Positions 39,501 to 47,441 of a stretch of 64,000 bases of DNA are shown here, piece by piece. The position numbers and the translations under genes were made by a program. Origin of the DNA: Xanthobacteraceae bacterium (GTDB lineage Bacteria; Pseudomonadota; Alphaproteobacteria; Rhizobiales; Xanthobacteraceae); contig JASHQS010000115.1 in assembly GCA_030038995.1 (NCBI GenBank), positions 1-64,000 of the forward strand. The letters run 5' to 3'. The notes below the pieces were generated by a model, which made no database searches, was not told where the DNA came from, and saw only the letters and a program-made list of their open reading frames with translations. Positions within the stretch are counted from its first letter, which is position 1. Every line of letters starts with the position of its first letter.

Positions 39501-42500
39501 CCTTCGACGCGGTGGTAGCAGCCCTGCGGCCCGGCCGGGGAGCGGGTACGCCATTGATCGAGGTCATGCTGTTGGTCGAGCCCGCCGGTTTGGAAATAGA
39601 TCTGGGCGCGCCGCTCAAAACCGAGGTAACGGAATTAGAAAATGGCGCGGCAAAATTCGACCTGACGATTACCATCAGGTTGCGCGGGCGGGAGGTCGAG
39701 GCAGACCTCGAATATGACGAAGGGCGATTCGAACGTGCGACCGCCGAAGCGATCCTGCAGACCTTGCAGCAGCTGATCGAATCGGTGGTGCGGGACCCCG
39801 AACAGCGCAATGCATCATTGCGAATCCTGAGCACGGAAGCGGAAGAGCGGATAACTCGCTGGGAGTGTGGCGGCGTCGGAGTTGTCGGTCAACCGCTCCA
39901 TCGATATGTGGAAGATCAGGCACGCCGGACGCCGGATCGGATCGCAATCGAGTGCGGCCCGCGCGCACTGACCTATCGCCGCTTGATCGAGCGGGCCAAC
40001 CAGGTTGCCCGCGGCCTGCAGCGCCGCGGCGTCGGCGCCGAGGCTCTTGTCGGCCTGCGCCTGGGCCGAAACGAAGATCTGATCGTGGCGATGCTGGGCG
40101 TCCTGAAAGCCGGCGCCGCCTATGTGCCGATTGATCCCGAATACCCGCTGGAACGGCAACGCTATATCGAGCACGACAGCAGGGTCAGCCATATGCTGAC
40201 GGGCACAGTCGAGTTTGATCGAGAGGATAGTACGCTCCTCCCGGCCGCCATGGAGCCCGACCGGCTCGCCTATGTGATCTATACGTCGGGCTCGGAAGGC
40301 CGACCGAAAGGCGTCGGCATCACGCATCGTGGAGCGAGCGCATTGTTGGAGTGGGTCAAGACCGCCTTCTCCGAGAACGAGATGAGCCGAGTGATGGCGT
40401 GCACATCGGCCTGCTTTGATCTTTCAGTATATGAAATCTACGGACCTTTGGCCTTGGGCGGCACGGTAGTGCTGGTCGACAACGCTTTGCAGATATCGGA
40501 AGCCGAGAACGTGACCCTCGTGAACACCGTGCCGAGCGCCATGGCTCGGATCCTCAAACAGCTCCCGGCGAGCGTCGTGACGGCGAATCTGGCCGGCGAG
40601 GTGTTGCCGCGAAGCTTGGTCGACGAATTGCATGAGCGCGGCATAAGCGCGGTGTGGAATCTTTACGGCCCAACCGAGGACACGACTTATTCGAGCGCCG
40701 CCCTGATCGCCCGCGGCGAACGCGGCCAGCCGCAAATTGGCCGGCCACTGCCGGGCACGTGGGCGCGCGTTCTCGATGCACAGATGGCACGCGTACCGCC
40801 CGGTGCGCGCGGCGAATTGTATCTCGCCGGGGCGGGACTGGCGCGCGGCTATGTGAATCAGCCGAGCCGGACAGCGGAGCGGTTTGTTCCCGACCCTCAC
40901 GGCGGCATCGGAACACGAACTTATCGCACGGGCGATTGGGTGCGTTACCGCCCGGACGGGGCGCTCATGTTCCTCGGCCGACGCGACGCGCAGGTCAAGG
41001 TCAGGGGATATCGCATTGAACCCGCGGAAGTGGAGGATAGCCTGCGCGCCGTCGGCGCCAAGGAAGCGGTGGTAATGGCGCAGGGAGAGCGTCTCGTCGC
41101 CTATGTCGAGACAGCGGACCCGACCGGCCCAACCGCGGGGCCAACCGCCGCGCCAAGTATCGGCGATATTCGTCGCGCCGTCGGCGAGAAATTGCCGAAG
41201 TATTTGGTACCATCTGTTTGGATTGCGGTTGAACAGTGGCTACGTACCCCGAGCGGCAAGATCGACCGCAAGAGGTTACCGCGCCTTGCCGAATCGCTCG
41301 AGCCGGCAAGCGAACTCTCAGGAGCGACCGAAACGGCGGTCGCTGGCATCTTTTCCGAGGTTTTGGGGATAGCCGCAGGGCGGAACACGAATTTCTTCGA
41401 AGCGGGCGGCCATTCGCTGTTGGCGATGCAGGTTGTCGATCGGATCAGGCGGGCGCTTGGCGTGCCAATTCAGGTGCGCATGCTGTTCGAAGCGCCAACG
41501 GTTTGGGAACTGGCCGAGCGAATCGACTTGCGCAGGGACAGCATCGAACCGCCTGTCGTGTCAGCCGGCGGGCGGCGAGACCGTCAGGCAGCGCCACTGA
41601 CGGCGGCGCAGCGTCGGCTCTGGTTCATGGAGCAAATGGCGCCCGGCACCTCGCGCTATCATGTTCCCTTTGCGCTGACCGTGCGCGGGCCGCTCGACAT
41701 CGGTGCGCTGGCGGAAACCTTCAATGCCATCGTCGCCCGGCACGAAATCCTGCGTACCGCTTTTCCGGCCATTGAGGGCGTTCCCATTCAGCGGGTCGCG
41801 CCGTCGCTTGAGCTGCCGCTGTCCGTGGTCGATCTCGGCGAGCACGACATTGACCGATATATCGCCGATGAGGTTGAGCGACCTTTTGCGCTCGACCGTA
41901 TTCCGCTTTTCCGCATTTCCGTCATCCGCTCGTCCACCGGCGGTACGATGCTTCTGGTCGTAATGCATCACATCATCTGCGATGAATGGTCATTAGGGAT
42001 TCTGCTGCGTGAATTCGCTGAAGGCTATCTTTCGAAGCGCCGCGGCGAGGCAGTCCCGCAGCGTCGGCCGCTCGTCCTGCAAGTGGCCGACTACGCCGAA
42101 TGGGAGGCAAGTCCGCAGGCGCAAGCGGAATGGCAAGCACATCGTGGCTATTGGGCCACGCAATTGCGCGACTTGACGCCGGTGCCGCTGCCAGGCGCAC
42201 CCGTCACGGGGCCGCGGCCGCCACGGGGGGAATATCTTTCGTTTCTGCTCGAGCAGCCACGGCTGGACGAGGTTCATCGGCTGGCCCGCTCCACCGGCGC
42301 CACCCCAGCCATGGTGTTGCATGCTGCGTATGCCGTAGCGCTGCACCGGTACTCCGGCGCGACCGATATCGCGGTCGGCATGCCGGTAGCAGGGCGGCGT
42401 CCTGAAACGGAACCGCTGATCGGCTTTTTCGTGAACCAGCTGGTCATGCGGATCCGCCTCGCTGGCAGCCCGACTTTCACCGACGTTATCGGCCGGGTAC

Positions 42501-42931
42501 GAGAGGCCGCCCTCGACGCCTACGCGCATCAGGATCTGCCTTTCGATGAAATCGTCGCTGCGGTGCAGACAAAGCAGCCGCGTGCCGTGATGCCTCTCGT
42601 TAACGTCCAGTTCGACGCTCATAATGCCCCGTTCGGCCCCCTGGAAATCGGCGATATGTCGCTGAGCCCCCAGCCGATTCGCCGAAGGACCGTCCAGTTC
42701 GATTTGCAGCTTTCGGTCGAAGAAACGGCGCGGGGTCTGGAATGCTTCCTCGGCTACAATGCCGAACGGATCAGCGCCCTCTGGGCGCAACGCTTTGCCG
42801 ACGATTTCGCTGCCGTCGTATGCGCAGCGGTCGCCGTTCCGAGCGTCGCTATCGGCGACATCGCGCTCGCCGGCTTGCCGCAGCCTTTGCCTGCGGCGGC
42901 GCAGCCCTCGACGCCCGACTTCGCGTTCTAG
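33515..42931 (+). CDS. NRPS: FAAL-ACP-C-A-PCP-C-A-PCP-C
   Basis: A 3138-residue synthetase. The order is fatty-acyl-AMP ligase (about 1-570, YTSGSTTSPRGVMVSHGN), ACP with phosphopantetheine Ser615 (GLDSLS), condensation 1 (H803-H-LVA-D-G), adenylation 1 (about 1115-1600), PCP Ser1638 (GGHSLL), condensation 2 (HHLVSDG at 1817-1823), adenylation 2 (about 2125-2610), PCP Ser2634, and a final condensation domain (HHIICDE at 2818-2824). It has no thioesterase, reductase or epimerase. Hand-read specificity codes are DVENLVAVTK for A1 (perhaps a basic residue, weak) and DLYNNALTYK for A2 (Ala/Gly type). A1 has unusual A3 (GDPVG) and A5 (YGVSE) motifs. It would make an acyl-dipeptide released or coupled by the last C domain. 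Confidence 0.93.
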   Translation: MHVINTFVETMRCHAATRPNGVAYTFLDEAGAVAAELSYAQLDTAARALAARLQRAGAAIGDRVLILQPTGPDFVCAFFGVLYAGAAAMPLAFPRAASAIARLDVMLRNGQPRFGLVHAQFRHRLSSTATLAPALAAVDLLDGQDAEFSPGDWSPPLLHQESLALIQYTSGSTTSPRGVMVSHGNLLHNEQMMSTAFRTSADSVMVSWLPLFHDMGLIGNMLHSAWLGSRCVLFAPTTFLRDPFRWLEAVSRFAADFSGGPNFAYDFCTQAITQEHERELDLTRWRIAFNGSEPVRAETLTRFARRFAAVGFSPRALYPCYGLAEATLFVSGGAADEEPRRLCVSVEDLALNRARQVRDDVPGRTLVSCGRSWDDQKIEIVDVATGRRAGEGAVGEIWIAGPSVASGYFVQTGATAATFGARLDGVGPFLRTGDLGFLHGGELFITGRLKDLIVIRGRNHHPQDIEQTVEKASRAARAGSVACFSIDRDGEERLVVVQELAASNDDWQALATTVRNAIFAEHEVHAFWIVLVKKGSIPKTSSGKLQRGECRAKLLAGELSIVFASRMPQPGAGHAAPGEDLPVVQRIRRIAAQTLKMAPNDVPVGSPLVELGLDSLSAAILRIRLQQEMQLCGIGFDQLLSSASVLSLAAAAADHSGPLPDTALRRDAERDGGARGASAVQQRLWFLEQLAPGGYHIPFAIEIDGPLDAGRLRHAIDRLLSRHEALRTSFHDNGGKLELRLADKVSLEVPEYIDASVPSRIEWARQTGLHEATIKFDAACAPLMRARLLTVDARRHVLVLVLHHLVADGWSVGVISRDLARLYHQAPGDVSDVYRSGPRGSGRRDGERRAAARAYWRENLSGVEWSIDLPRQRPRHGIREHRAIRVTQSTTAATKRKIREFARAERVTAFMVTLAAFTTLLHCYSGQTDLAIGTIAADRADPASHDLVGPLFNTIVLRLDCSGNPTFRELVRHVRTVIANSLEHADLPFDEIMQELAPRPQGPAPFQVMAVYQNFDAEPVEFGLLKWRPVDLDLPLVPFDLTFSVRNQGDDLSLALDADADQFDEAAARGVLVHIKRVIDAALNAPETPIARLSPWIEQAAALRHGIGAVETAPVALVHEMFSRTARRAPQAPAVTGAVTLTYSELDNASNGIAQLIRSRGVPHDGRVGVHIDDAALRCAALIGILKAGAAYLPLETGLPDARLRRIISDARPAVVLIDANSDREICQQTLLLPEVRVLDEASSEEPKSDTRPEHLAYVVYTSGSTGDPVGVAVPHGAIAQHCRAIAAEYALSPADRVLQFASISFDVSAEEMFPTWSSGGAVVTIDDRTPSGLQRVAMRHAVTVLNLPSRYWELWASEIDDVPAALRLLVVGSESVSARALADFRARFPHIECRHAYGVSEAAVTSTVHRAGAVPVSEHVPIGQAIAGTRLFVLDRCMQPVGAGGQGELYLAGAGLGRCYLNRPAKTAEQFVPNPFAAGKRLFRTGDIVRCRWDGEFELLGRRDGQLKISGHRIEPGEVEEQLRRAGAREAIVATDGARLIAYVERGGRALVQIRQRLAEEIPRYMVPTEWIETTEWPRLASGKVDRRMLAKPTMPRQRGSEPIGVVEQTIAGIYGEILKLDGVTRETDFFSAGGHSLLAMQTLERIRRQLHVELPVRAIFEAPTVWELAEQIPRAQQAEKKMSTNTMTRSAMKAYPLTAAQRRLWFLDTLAGATAQYNMPMAIAIRGPLDEEQFARAFDQLIDRHEVLRSVVADDQARPGPRARLAIEPAADWPHAQRRAQALARAPFDIARGPLIRATLLRVGATERLAVIVVHHLVSDGRSLQVMLSELGAYYRRQGPTGPPLWQYGDYAVHDRGRDHQAGLHYWKAQLENSEPVWLPYDGSANSGAAGRLRARLPVTTGELEALGRRAGVTVHMILLAAVEVLLHRYSGDEDIRTAVPVANRPREELHDIVGCLVNTLVIRTAVRADERFIDYLQHVKKAALDAYDFQDTPFDAVVAALRPGRGAGTPLIEVMLLVEPAGLEIDLGAPLKTEVTELENGAAKFDLTITIRLRGREVEADLEYDEGRFERATAEAILQTLQQLIESVVRDPEQRNASLRILSTEAEERITRWECGGVGVVGQPLHRYVEDQARRTPDRIAIECGPRALTYRRLIERANQVARGLQRRGVGAEALVGLRLGRNEDLIVAMLGVLKAGAAYVPIDPEYPLERQRYIEHDSRVSHMLTGTVEFDREDSTLLPAAMEPDRLAYVIYTSGSEGRPKGVGITHRGASALLEWVKTAFSENEMSRVMACTSACFDLSVYEIYGPLALGGTVVLVDNALQISEAENVTLVNTVPSAMARILKQLPASVVTANLAGEVLPRSLVDELHERGISAVWNLYGPTEDTTYSSAALIARGERGQPQIGRPLPGTWARVLDAQMARVPPGARGELYLAGAGLARGYVNQPSRTAERFVPDPHGGIGTRTYRTGDWVRYRPDGALMFLGRRDAQVKVRGYRIEPAEVEDSLRAVGAKEAVVMAQGERLVAYVETADPTGPTAGPTAAPSIGDIRRAVGEKLPKYLVPSVWIAVEQWLRTPSGKIDRKRLPRLAESLEPASELSGATETAVAGIFSEVLGIAAGRNTNFFEAGGHSLLAMQVVDRIRRALGVPIQVRMLFEAPTVWELAERIDLRRDSIEPPVVSAGGRRDRQAAPLTAAQRRLWFMEQMAPGTSRYHVPFALTVRGPLDIGALAETFNAIVARHEILRTAFPAIEGVPIQRVAPSLELPLSVVDLGEHDIDRYIADEVERPFALDRIPLFRISVIRSSTGGTMLLVVMHHIICDEWSLGILLREFAEGYLSKRRGEAVPQRRPLVLQVADYAEWEASPQAQAEWQAHRGYWATQLRDLTPVPLPGAPVTGPRPPRGEYLSFLLEQPRLDEVHRLARSTGATPAMVLHAAYAVALHRYSGATDIAVGMPVAGRRPETEPLIGFFVNQLVMRIRLAGSPTFTDVIGRVREAALDAYAHQDLPFDEIVAAVQTKQPRAVMPLVNVQFDAHNAPFGPLEIGDMSLSPQPIRRRTVQFDLQLSVEETARGLECFLGYNAERISALWAQRFADDFAAVVCAAVAVPSVAIGDIALAGLPQPLPAAAQPSTPDFAF

Positions 42932-43099
42932 CGTCCGCGCTTTTGCCCTCGTTCATCGCGGCGCGCTGCAGTCGCCTTGGCTCTTGACTGGCGCAATCGG
43001 CCGCATAATATCGTGGTCGTGCAATCTCTACTTGCGACAACTTCGTGACGATGGACACGTTCGTGGCCGTCCGCACGACGGCGGGAAGGATGAGCGCAC

Positions 43100-43525
43100 A
43101 TGTCTTCTGCAGAAGCAAAGGCTCTGGTTACCTCGGCGGTTCAGTCGAGGCAAAATGAATTGGTCGCGCATGCGGCCTCAGGCAACGTCAAGGCTGCGGA
43201 GACGTTTCTCCACGCCGACTTCGTCTCGATTGATGCTGCCGGCCACTCCAATTCGCGCGATCAGGAGCTCGCCAATATCCGATCTGGAAAACTTAAGCTC
43301 CAGTCGGGCGTCGTGGAAAAGCTCGAGGTGCATCCGATAGGAAACGGCTTGGCGATTGCCACCGGCGTCGCCCGGGCTACGGGCACCTTCGACGGCAAGA
43401 GCATATCGGGCACCTATACGTTCAACCAAGTGTGGTCGGTGGGCTCGTCATCCGGCGAGGCGTCCCCAGCAAGGGCCGGATCGACGCTCATGGCGTGCAT
43501 CAACACCTCGTTCAAGGCGGAGTAA
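43100..43525 (+). CDS. SnoaL/DUF4440-like protein
   Basis: A 141-residue NTF2-fold protein: an N-terminal helix pair (SAVQSRQNELVAHAASGNVKAAETFLHADFVSIDAAGH), then strands including GLAIATGVARATGTFDGKSISGTYTFNQVW. Such proteins are small cyclases, isomerases or hydrolases, or inactive binding proteins. The last 30 residues (GSSSGEASPARAG…) do not continue the expected strand and are low complexity. It lies 168 nt after the NRPS on the same strand, so it is probably part of the cluster. Function unknown. Confidence 0.7.
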   Translation: MSSAEAKALVTSAVQSRQNELVAHAASGNVKAAETFLHADFVSIDAAGHSNSRDQELANIRSGKLKLQSGVVEKLEVHPIGNGLAIATGVARATGTFDGKSISGTYTFNQVWSVGSSSGEASPARAGSTLMACINTSFKAE

Positions 43526-43815
43526 CGCCGGCGTCATTTTTGCGAGAGCCGAAGGGCGGCTTCGTAGCGAAGCTGCCCGGGCGGCGTCGTTCGGCAGGAT
43601 TCCGCGATGTGGCGCGGAAGCGGCGTTGATTTGCCGTATCGAGCGTGTTGGCTGGACGTTGTCGTTGCGGCTCCGACGTCAGCGGCGCGTCGGGAGGGTC
43701 GGCGTTTGTCGTGCGCCGGCCGGGGCCGGCAGGTGTCGCGTTCCATTATAATCACTGCAGGGCGCCCGCTTCGGCCCACCGATCCGGGGCAGGGTTCGTC
43801 CCTGGGAGTAGACGG
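43526..43815. other. Spacer before the SCP2-P450-AKR gene
   Basis: 290 bp with no recognisable gene. The open frame continues upstream of the chosen GTG start but encodes Arg/Gly-rich filler without domain character. A GGGAG site lies at the right edge. Confidence 0.5.
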
Positions 43816-46488
43816 GTGGGCGAGGATTTCGGGCAGCATGACGACGCGAAGGCATGGCTCACGCAGCGATTGCCGGCGCTGCTCGACGGCTCGAATTCGT
43901 TTGCGGCGGATCTGAAATTTACACTGCGCTTGCCGGGAATAGGCTCCTGGTCGGTCGATCTGAAGGGCGCCGCGCCGCGCTGCTTGCCCGGAGAGATCGA
44001 CGATGCGAATTGCACCATTGAAATCGCCGCCGCCGATCTCATGCGCATTGTCGGCCAACCCGATTGCGCACTCGAGATCTATGACGCCGGCCGCATCAAG
44101 TTGACCGGATCGGTCGACGCCGCGCTTGAAGTCGTGAGTTTATTCCACCGCGTCGGCGCCCTGGAAGCGGGCGGTGGCGCATGGTTGCCGCCGCAGCGGC
44201 CGGAAGACTTCACCTACAACCCGCTTGCGCCGGGTTTCGACGACGACCCGTTTCCCGTTTACGCCTACATGCGCAAGCACGCGCCGGTCTATTACTGGAG
44301 CGGACTCAAATACTGGCTGCTCAGCAAATACGAAGACGTCCGTGCCGCGCTCACAGATCCGCGCATGACGACGGATCATACGATTGCTCCGGATTCCCCG
44401 GCGGCAAATGCCGGCGATGAAGGCCTCATCGGCAAACTTCTGGAAAACAGCCCGCTCCGGCTGAGCGACGAGAAACAGGCCCGCTTTCGCAGCCTCATTA
44501 ATCCGGTGCTGTCGGTCCATGCCATCGAGCGCATGCGTCCCGACGTCGAGCGGCTGGTGGAGGAGCTGTTGACGCCGCTCGGCGAACGGCCCGTCGTCAA
44601 CCTGGTGGACGAGTTTACCGAGCTGCTGCCGCGCAAGCTCATCGCATTGCTTTTTAAAATTGGGAATGCCCACCGGGATGCGTTCGAATGCTTCACGGAA
44701 GCGCTGATGGACTCGCTCATTACCCGTCCGCAGCGGATGGACGTGAAACGCGCCAACCATGCTGTCAGGGAAGGGCTTGCCGCGCTAAAGGACATCATAG
44801 CGGAAAAGCGACGCAAGCCGGCGGCTGATGTTCTCAGCGCCATGATCGCTTCCGAGCGGCAAGGCCAGCGCCTGGAAGTGGATGATCTATTGTCGCTCAT
44901 TGCCACGTTGCTCACGACCGGAGCGGATTCCAGCGTTTATGCGCTGAACCAGGCGCTGCTCTGTCTGCTGCGCTTTCCAGACCAGGCCGACCTTCTGCGG
45001 CAACAGCCGGCCTTGCTCGGTAATCTTCTCGACGAAGTGCTGCGCTTCGACAATTTTCACAAGCTCGGCATTCCGCGTTGGGCGACGCAGGATATCGAGC
45101 TTCGCGGCCAGTTGATCCGCAAGGGCGATGCCATCGCGGCGATGTTTCAGAGCGCGGGCCGCGACGACGAGATCTTTGCCGATGCCGACGTGTTCGACGT
45201 CCGGCGCGATCTGAAGGCAGCGTTTACCTTCGGCCGCGGCCGGCACTCGTGTCCCGGCGCAGCAATCGCGCAGCTCGAATTCAAGACCGCGTTTGCATTT
45301 TTGCTCAGGCGCTTTCCCGGCATCGAGCTCGCCGGCAAGCCGGTGTTCCGGCCGCAGATGTATGTGCGCGCGTTGAAGGATCTACCGGTCGCGCTGCGTG
45401 GCGCCAAACGCGTCACCGGGCGCCCGGCCGCACCGTTGCATGAGCAGCGCGCCGGCCGCAGCCCGGAACTGCGGTCATTGGGGCCGAGCGCGCTGCGTGT
45501 CAGCGCGTTCACTCTGGGCACCGTGACGTTCGGCGACTCCAAGACATTCATGAAGAACCGAACCGCCTCCAAGGCGGAAGCGCGTCGTATCTTCGATGTC
45601 GCCGTGGATGCCGGGATCAATTTGATCGATACCGCCGACGTGTACTGCGAAGGTGAGAGCGAGGAGTTGGTCGGAGAATGGGCGCGCGGCAAGCGTGACA
45701 AGCTGCTGTTGGCCACTAAATGCCGCTATCCGATGGGGTTCGGTATGCTGGGCCCGGCTGGCCCGCACGATCAAGGCCTGTCGCGGCAACACGTGGTGAG
45801 GGCATGTGAGGACTCGCTGCGTCGGCTTCGCACCGACGTGATCGATCTTTACCAGGTGCAGGCGCAGGATACGTCCGTGCCCATCGACGAGACGTTGCGG
45901 GCGCTGCAGGACCTGGTCGCACAGGGCAAGGTGCGTTACGCCGGCTGCGCGACCTATTCGGGCTATCGCCTGGTCGAGTCGATTTGGGCCGCCGAGCGAA
46001 GCGGCGGCGGCGGTTACGTGTCGGCCCAAGTGCTGTGGTCGTTGATCGATCGCGGCGCCGAACGTGAGCTCGTGCCGGCCTGTCGGCATTTCGGGCTGGG
46101 CATGCTGGCCTGGTCGCCACTCGCGCAGGGCTTTCTCAGCGGCAAATACCGGCGCGGCCGGCCGCCGACGTCGGGCGCCGATCTTGCGGCAGCCGCCGCG
46201 CTCTACCGCAGCCTCGACAAGGAGCGCAATTGGCGGGTGCTTGATGTCGTCGAACGCATCGGGGTCGCGCACGAAGCGCCGCCCGCCGCGGTAGCGCTGG
46301 CTTGGCTGTTGCGGCGGCCGGGGCTCAGCTCGGTCATTCTGACAGCAAGATCGGTCGAGCAGCTTCAGCAAAGCCTGCAGGCGCTCGCCGTCGACTTGTC
46401 GCCGCAAGATCTCGCCACGCTCGATCAGGCGTCGGAACCCGACTGGGGCTATCCGTACGACCGCATCGGGCCGGCCGCAACGTGGTGA
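43816..46488 (+). CDS. SCP2-cytochrome P450-aldo/keto reductase fusion
   Basis: An 890-residue three-part protein. An SCP2 sterol-carrier domain (about 5-110: KFTLRLPGIGSWSVDLKG…GRIKLTGSVDAALEVVSLF) precedes a P450 (about 125-525; heme loop FTFGRGRHSCPG, Cys479; I-helix TGADSS) and an aldo/keto reductase (about 560-885; LRVSAFTLGTVTFG, D605, Y610, K635). The catalytic His of the reductase is Gln682 (DLYQVQAQD). The start is the GTG at 43816 with GGGAG seven nt upstream. SCP2 domains bind lipids, so the N-terminus may hold the acyl chain (inference). The reductase could reduce the P450 product or, lacking His, serve another role. I know of no described enzyme with this order. Confidence 0.88.
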   Translation: MGEDFGQHDDAKAWLTQRLPALLDGSNSFAADLKFTLRLPGIGSWSVDLKGAAPRCLPGEIDDANCTIEIAAADLMRIVGQPDCALEIYDAGRIKLTGSVDAALEVVSLFHRVGALEAGGGAWLPPQRPEDFTYNPLAPGFDDDPFPVYAYMRKHAPVYYWSGLKYWLLSKYEDVRAALTDPRMTTDHTIAPDSPAANAGDEGLIGKLLENSPLRLSDEKQARFRSLINPVLSVHAIERMRPDVERLVEELLTPLGERPVVNLVDEFTELLPRKLIALLFKIGNAHRDAFECFTEALMDSLITRPQRMDVKRANHAVREGLAALKDIIAEKRRKPAADVLSAMIASERQGQRLEVDDLLSLIATLLTTGADSSVYALNQALLCLLRFPDQADLLRQQPALLGNLLDEVLRFDNFHKLGIPRWATQDIELRGQLIRKGDAIAAMFQSAGRDDEIFADADVFDVRRDLKAAFTFGRGRHSCPGAAIAQLEFKTAFAFLLRRFPGIELAGKPVFRPQMYVRALKDLPVALRGAKRVTGRPAAPLHEQRAGRSPELRSLGPSALRVSAFTLGTVTFGDSKTFMKNRTASKAEARRIFDVAVDAGINLIDTADVYCEGESEELVGEWARGKRDKLLLATKCRYPMGFGMLGPAGPHDQGLSRQHVVRACEDSLRRLRTDVIDLYQVQAQDTSVPIDETLRALQDLVAQGKVRYAGCATYSGYRLVESIWAAERSGGGGYVSAQVLWSLIDRGAERELVPACRHFGLGMLAWSPLAQGFLSGKYRRGRPPTSGADLAAAAALYRSLDKERNWRVLDVVERIGVAHEAPPAAVALAWLLRRPGLSSVILTARSVEQLQQSLQALAVDLSPQDLATLDQASEPDWGYPYDRIGPAATW

Positions 46489-46601
46489 ACCGCGGGCGCA
46501 AAGGCGCGCGCCGGCGCTGTGCTATCGGGCCGGATTTCCGAACGGACGATCCGACAGCAAGTTCCAGAACGCGGACCGCTTCAGCCTGAACGATTTCGCT
46601 C

Positions 46602-47441
46602 TTAAGGCCGCTTGAGCAGATCGATCGGCGCGCCCTCGAAGCTCTGCCACATCGGATTGAGCTGGAACGCGTCGACGCCGCGCATGAGCCGGCTGCGATG
46701 GTTTGGCCAGGCGTTCAGATCCACCTTGGCGTCCGTTCGCGAGAAGCTGATGGTCACCCCCGCGCGCCGCTGCTGCGACAGATTGGGCTCGGACATATGA
46801 ATCGTCAGGTCGTGGTGAATCGAAATTTCACCGGGTCGTAATTCCATGTACTCCGCCGCCGCAGGATTCCAGACGTCGTGGTCGAAACACAGCGTGATGT
46901 TGTCCTTGGTCTCGACGCTGCCGTCCGGATTCCTGACCTGCCGGGATTCGATTGCATGGCCGAGCAGACCAGCCCGGAATGAGCCGGGGATGACCTTGTA
47001 GGCGCCGTTGCCGCGGTGGGCGCAATCGATCGCCAACCAGACCGACAGGGTATCTGGGCAGCGCGCCGGACGCCGAGGGTTGTCGACCAGGTGAATCGGT
47101 GCGCCGGCGCGGTCCTGGTGCCACGAATACTCACCGTCGCCCGGTTCCTTGCAGGCAATGTGGACGCCCCACAAGATGATATCGGGGCCGAGCAGGTCTT
47201 CGACGCAATCGAGGAGCGCAGGATTGTTCGCCAGATCGTAAAGGTACGGATAGTGCCGCTCTTGCACGAATGTGCCTTCCGACAGAGTGGTTCGCGGCGC
47301 GAGCTCGCGCTTGAGCGCCTCTAGCCCGGTCAGGTTGCGCTCGACGCGCGCCGCGTCGCAGACCGGAATGCCGCGCAGGTATCCATTCTCGTAGAAGAAC
47401 TCGACCTGCTCGCGGCGAAGCCGGCGCAACGTATCGCTCAT
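46602..47441 (-). CDS. PhyH-type Fe(II)/2-oxoglutarate dioxygenase 1
   Basis: A 279-residue phytanoyl-CoA-dioxygenase-family protein. The metal triad is His108-X-Asp110 (YSWHQD) and His215 (TIHMSEPN); the 2-oxoglutarate Arg follows in SQQRRAGV. Expected reaction: hydroxylation, desaturation, halogenation or ring formation with O2 and 2-oxoglutarate. The HM after the triad His replaces the usual HG. Close relative of dioxygenases 2, 3 and 5. It overlaps dioxygenase 2 by 4 nt and ends the four-gene minus-strand run 49865-46602. Confidence 0.9.
   Translation of the reverse strand: MSDTLRRLRREQVEFFYENGYLRGIPVCDAARVERNLTGLEALKRELAPRTTLSEGTFVQERHYPYLYDLANNPALLDCVEDLLGPDIILWGVHIACKEPGDGEYSWHQDRAGAPIHLVDNPRRPARCPDTLSVWLAIDCAHRGNGAYKVIPGSFRAGLLGHAIESRQVRNPDGSVETKDNITLCFDHDVWNPAAAEYMELRPGEISIHHDLTIHMSEPNLSQQRRAGVTISFSRTDAKVDLNAWPNHRSRLMRGVDAFQLNPMWQSFEGAPIDLLKRP

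Noticed and set aside
43430..43525. Frameshift at the end of the SnoaL-like gene
   Set aside because: The last 30 residues look odd, but neither other frame gives a convincing family C-terminus, so there is no basis to call one.
45400..45560. P450 and aldo/keto reductase as two genes joined by a sequencing frameshift
   Set aside because: The frame is open throughout with normal codon use in the linker, and no start codon with a ribosome-binding site precedes the reductase part.
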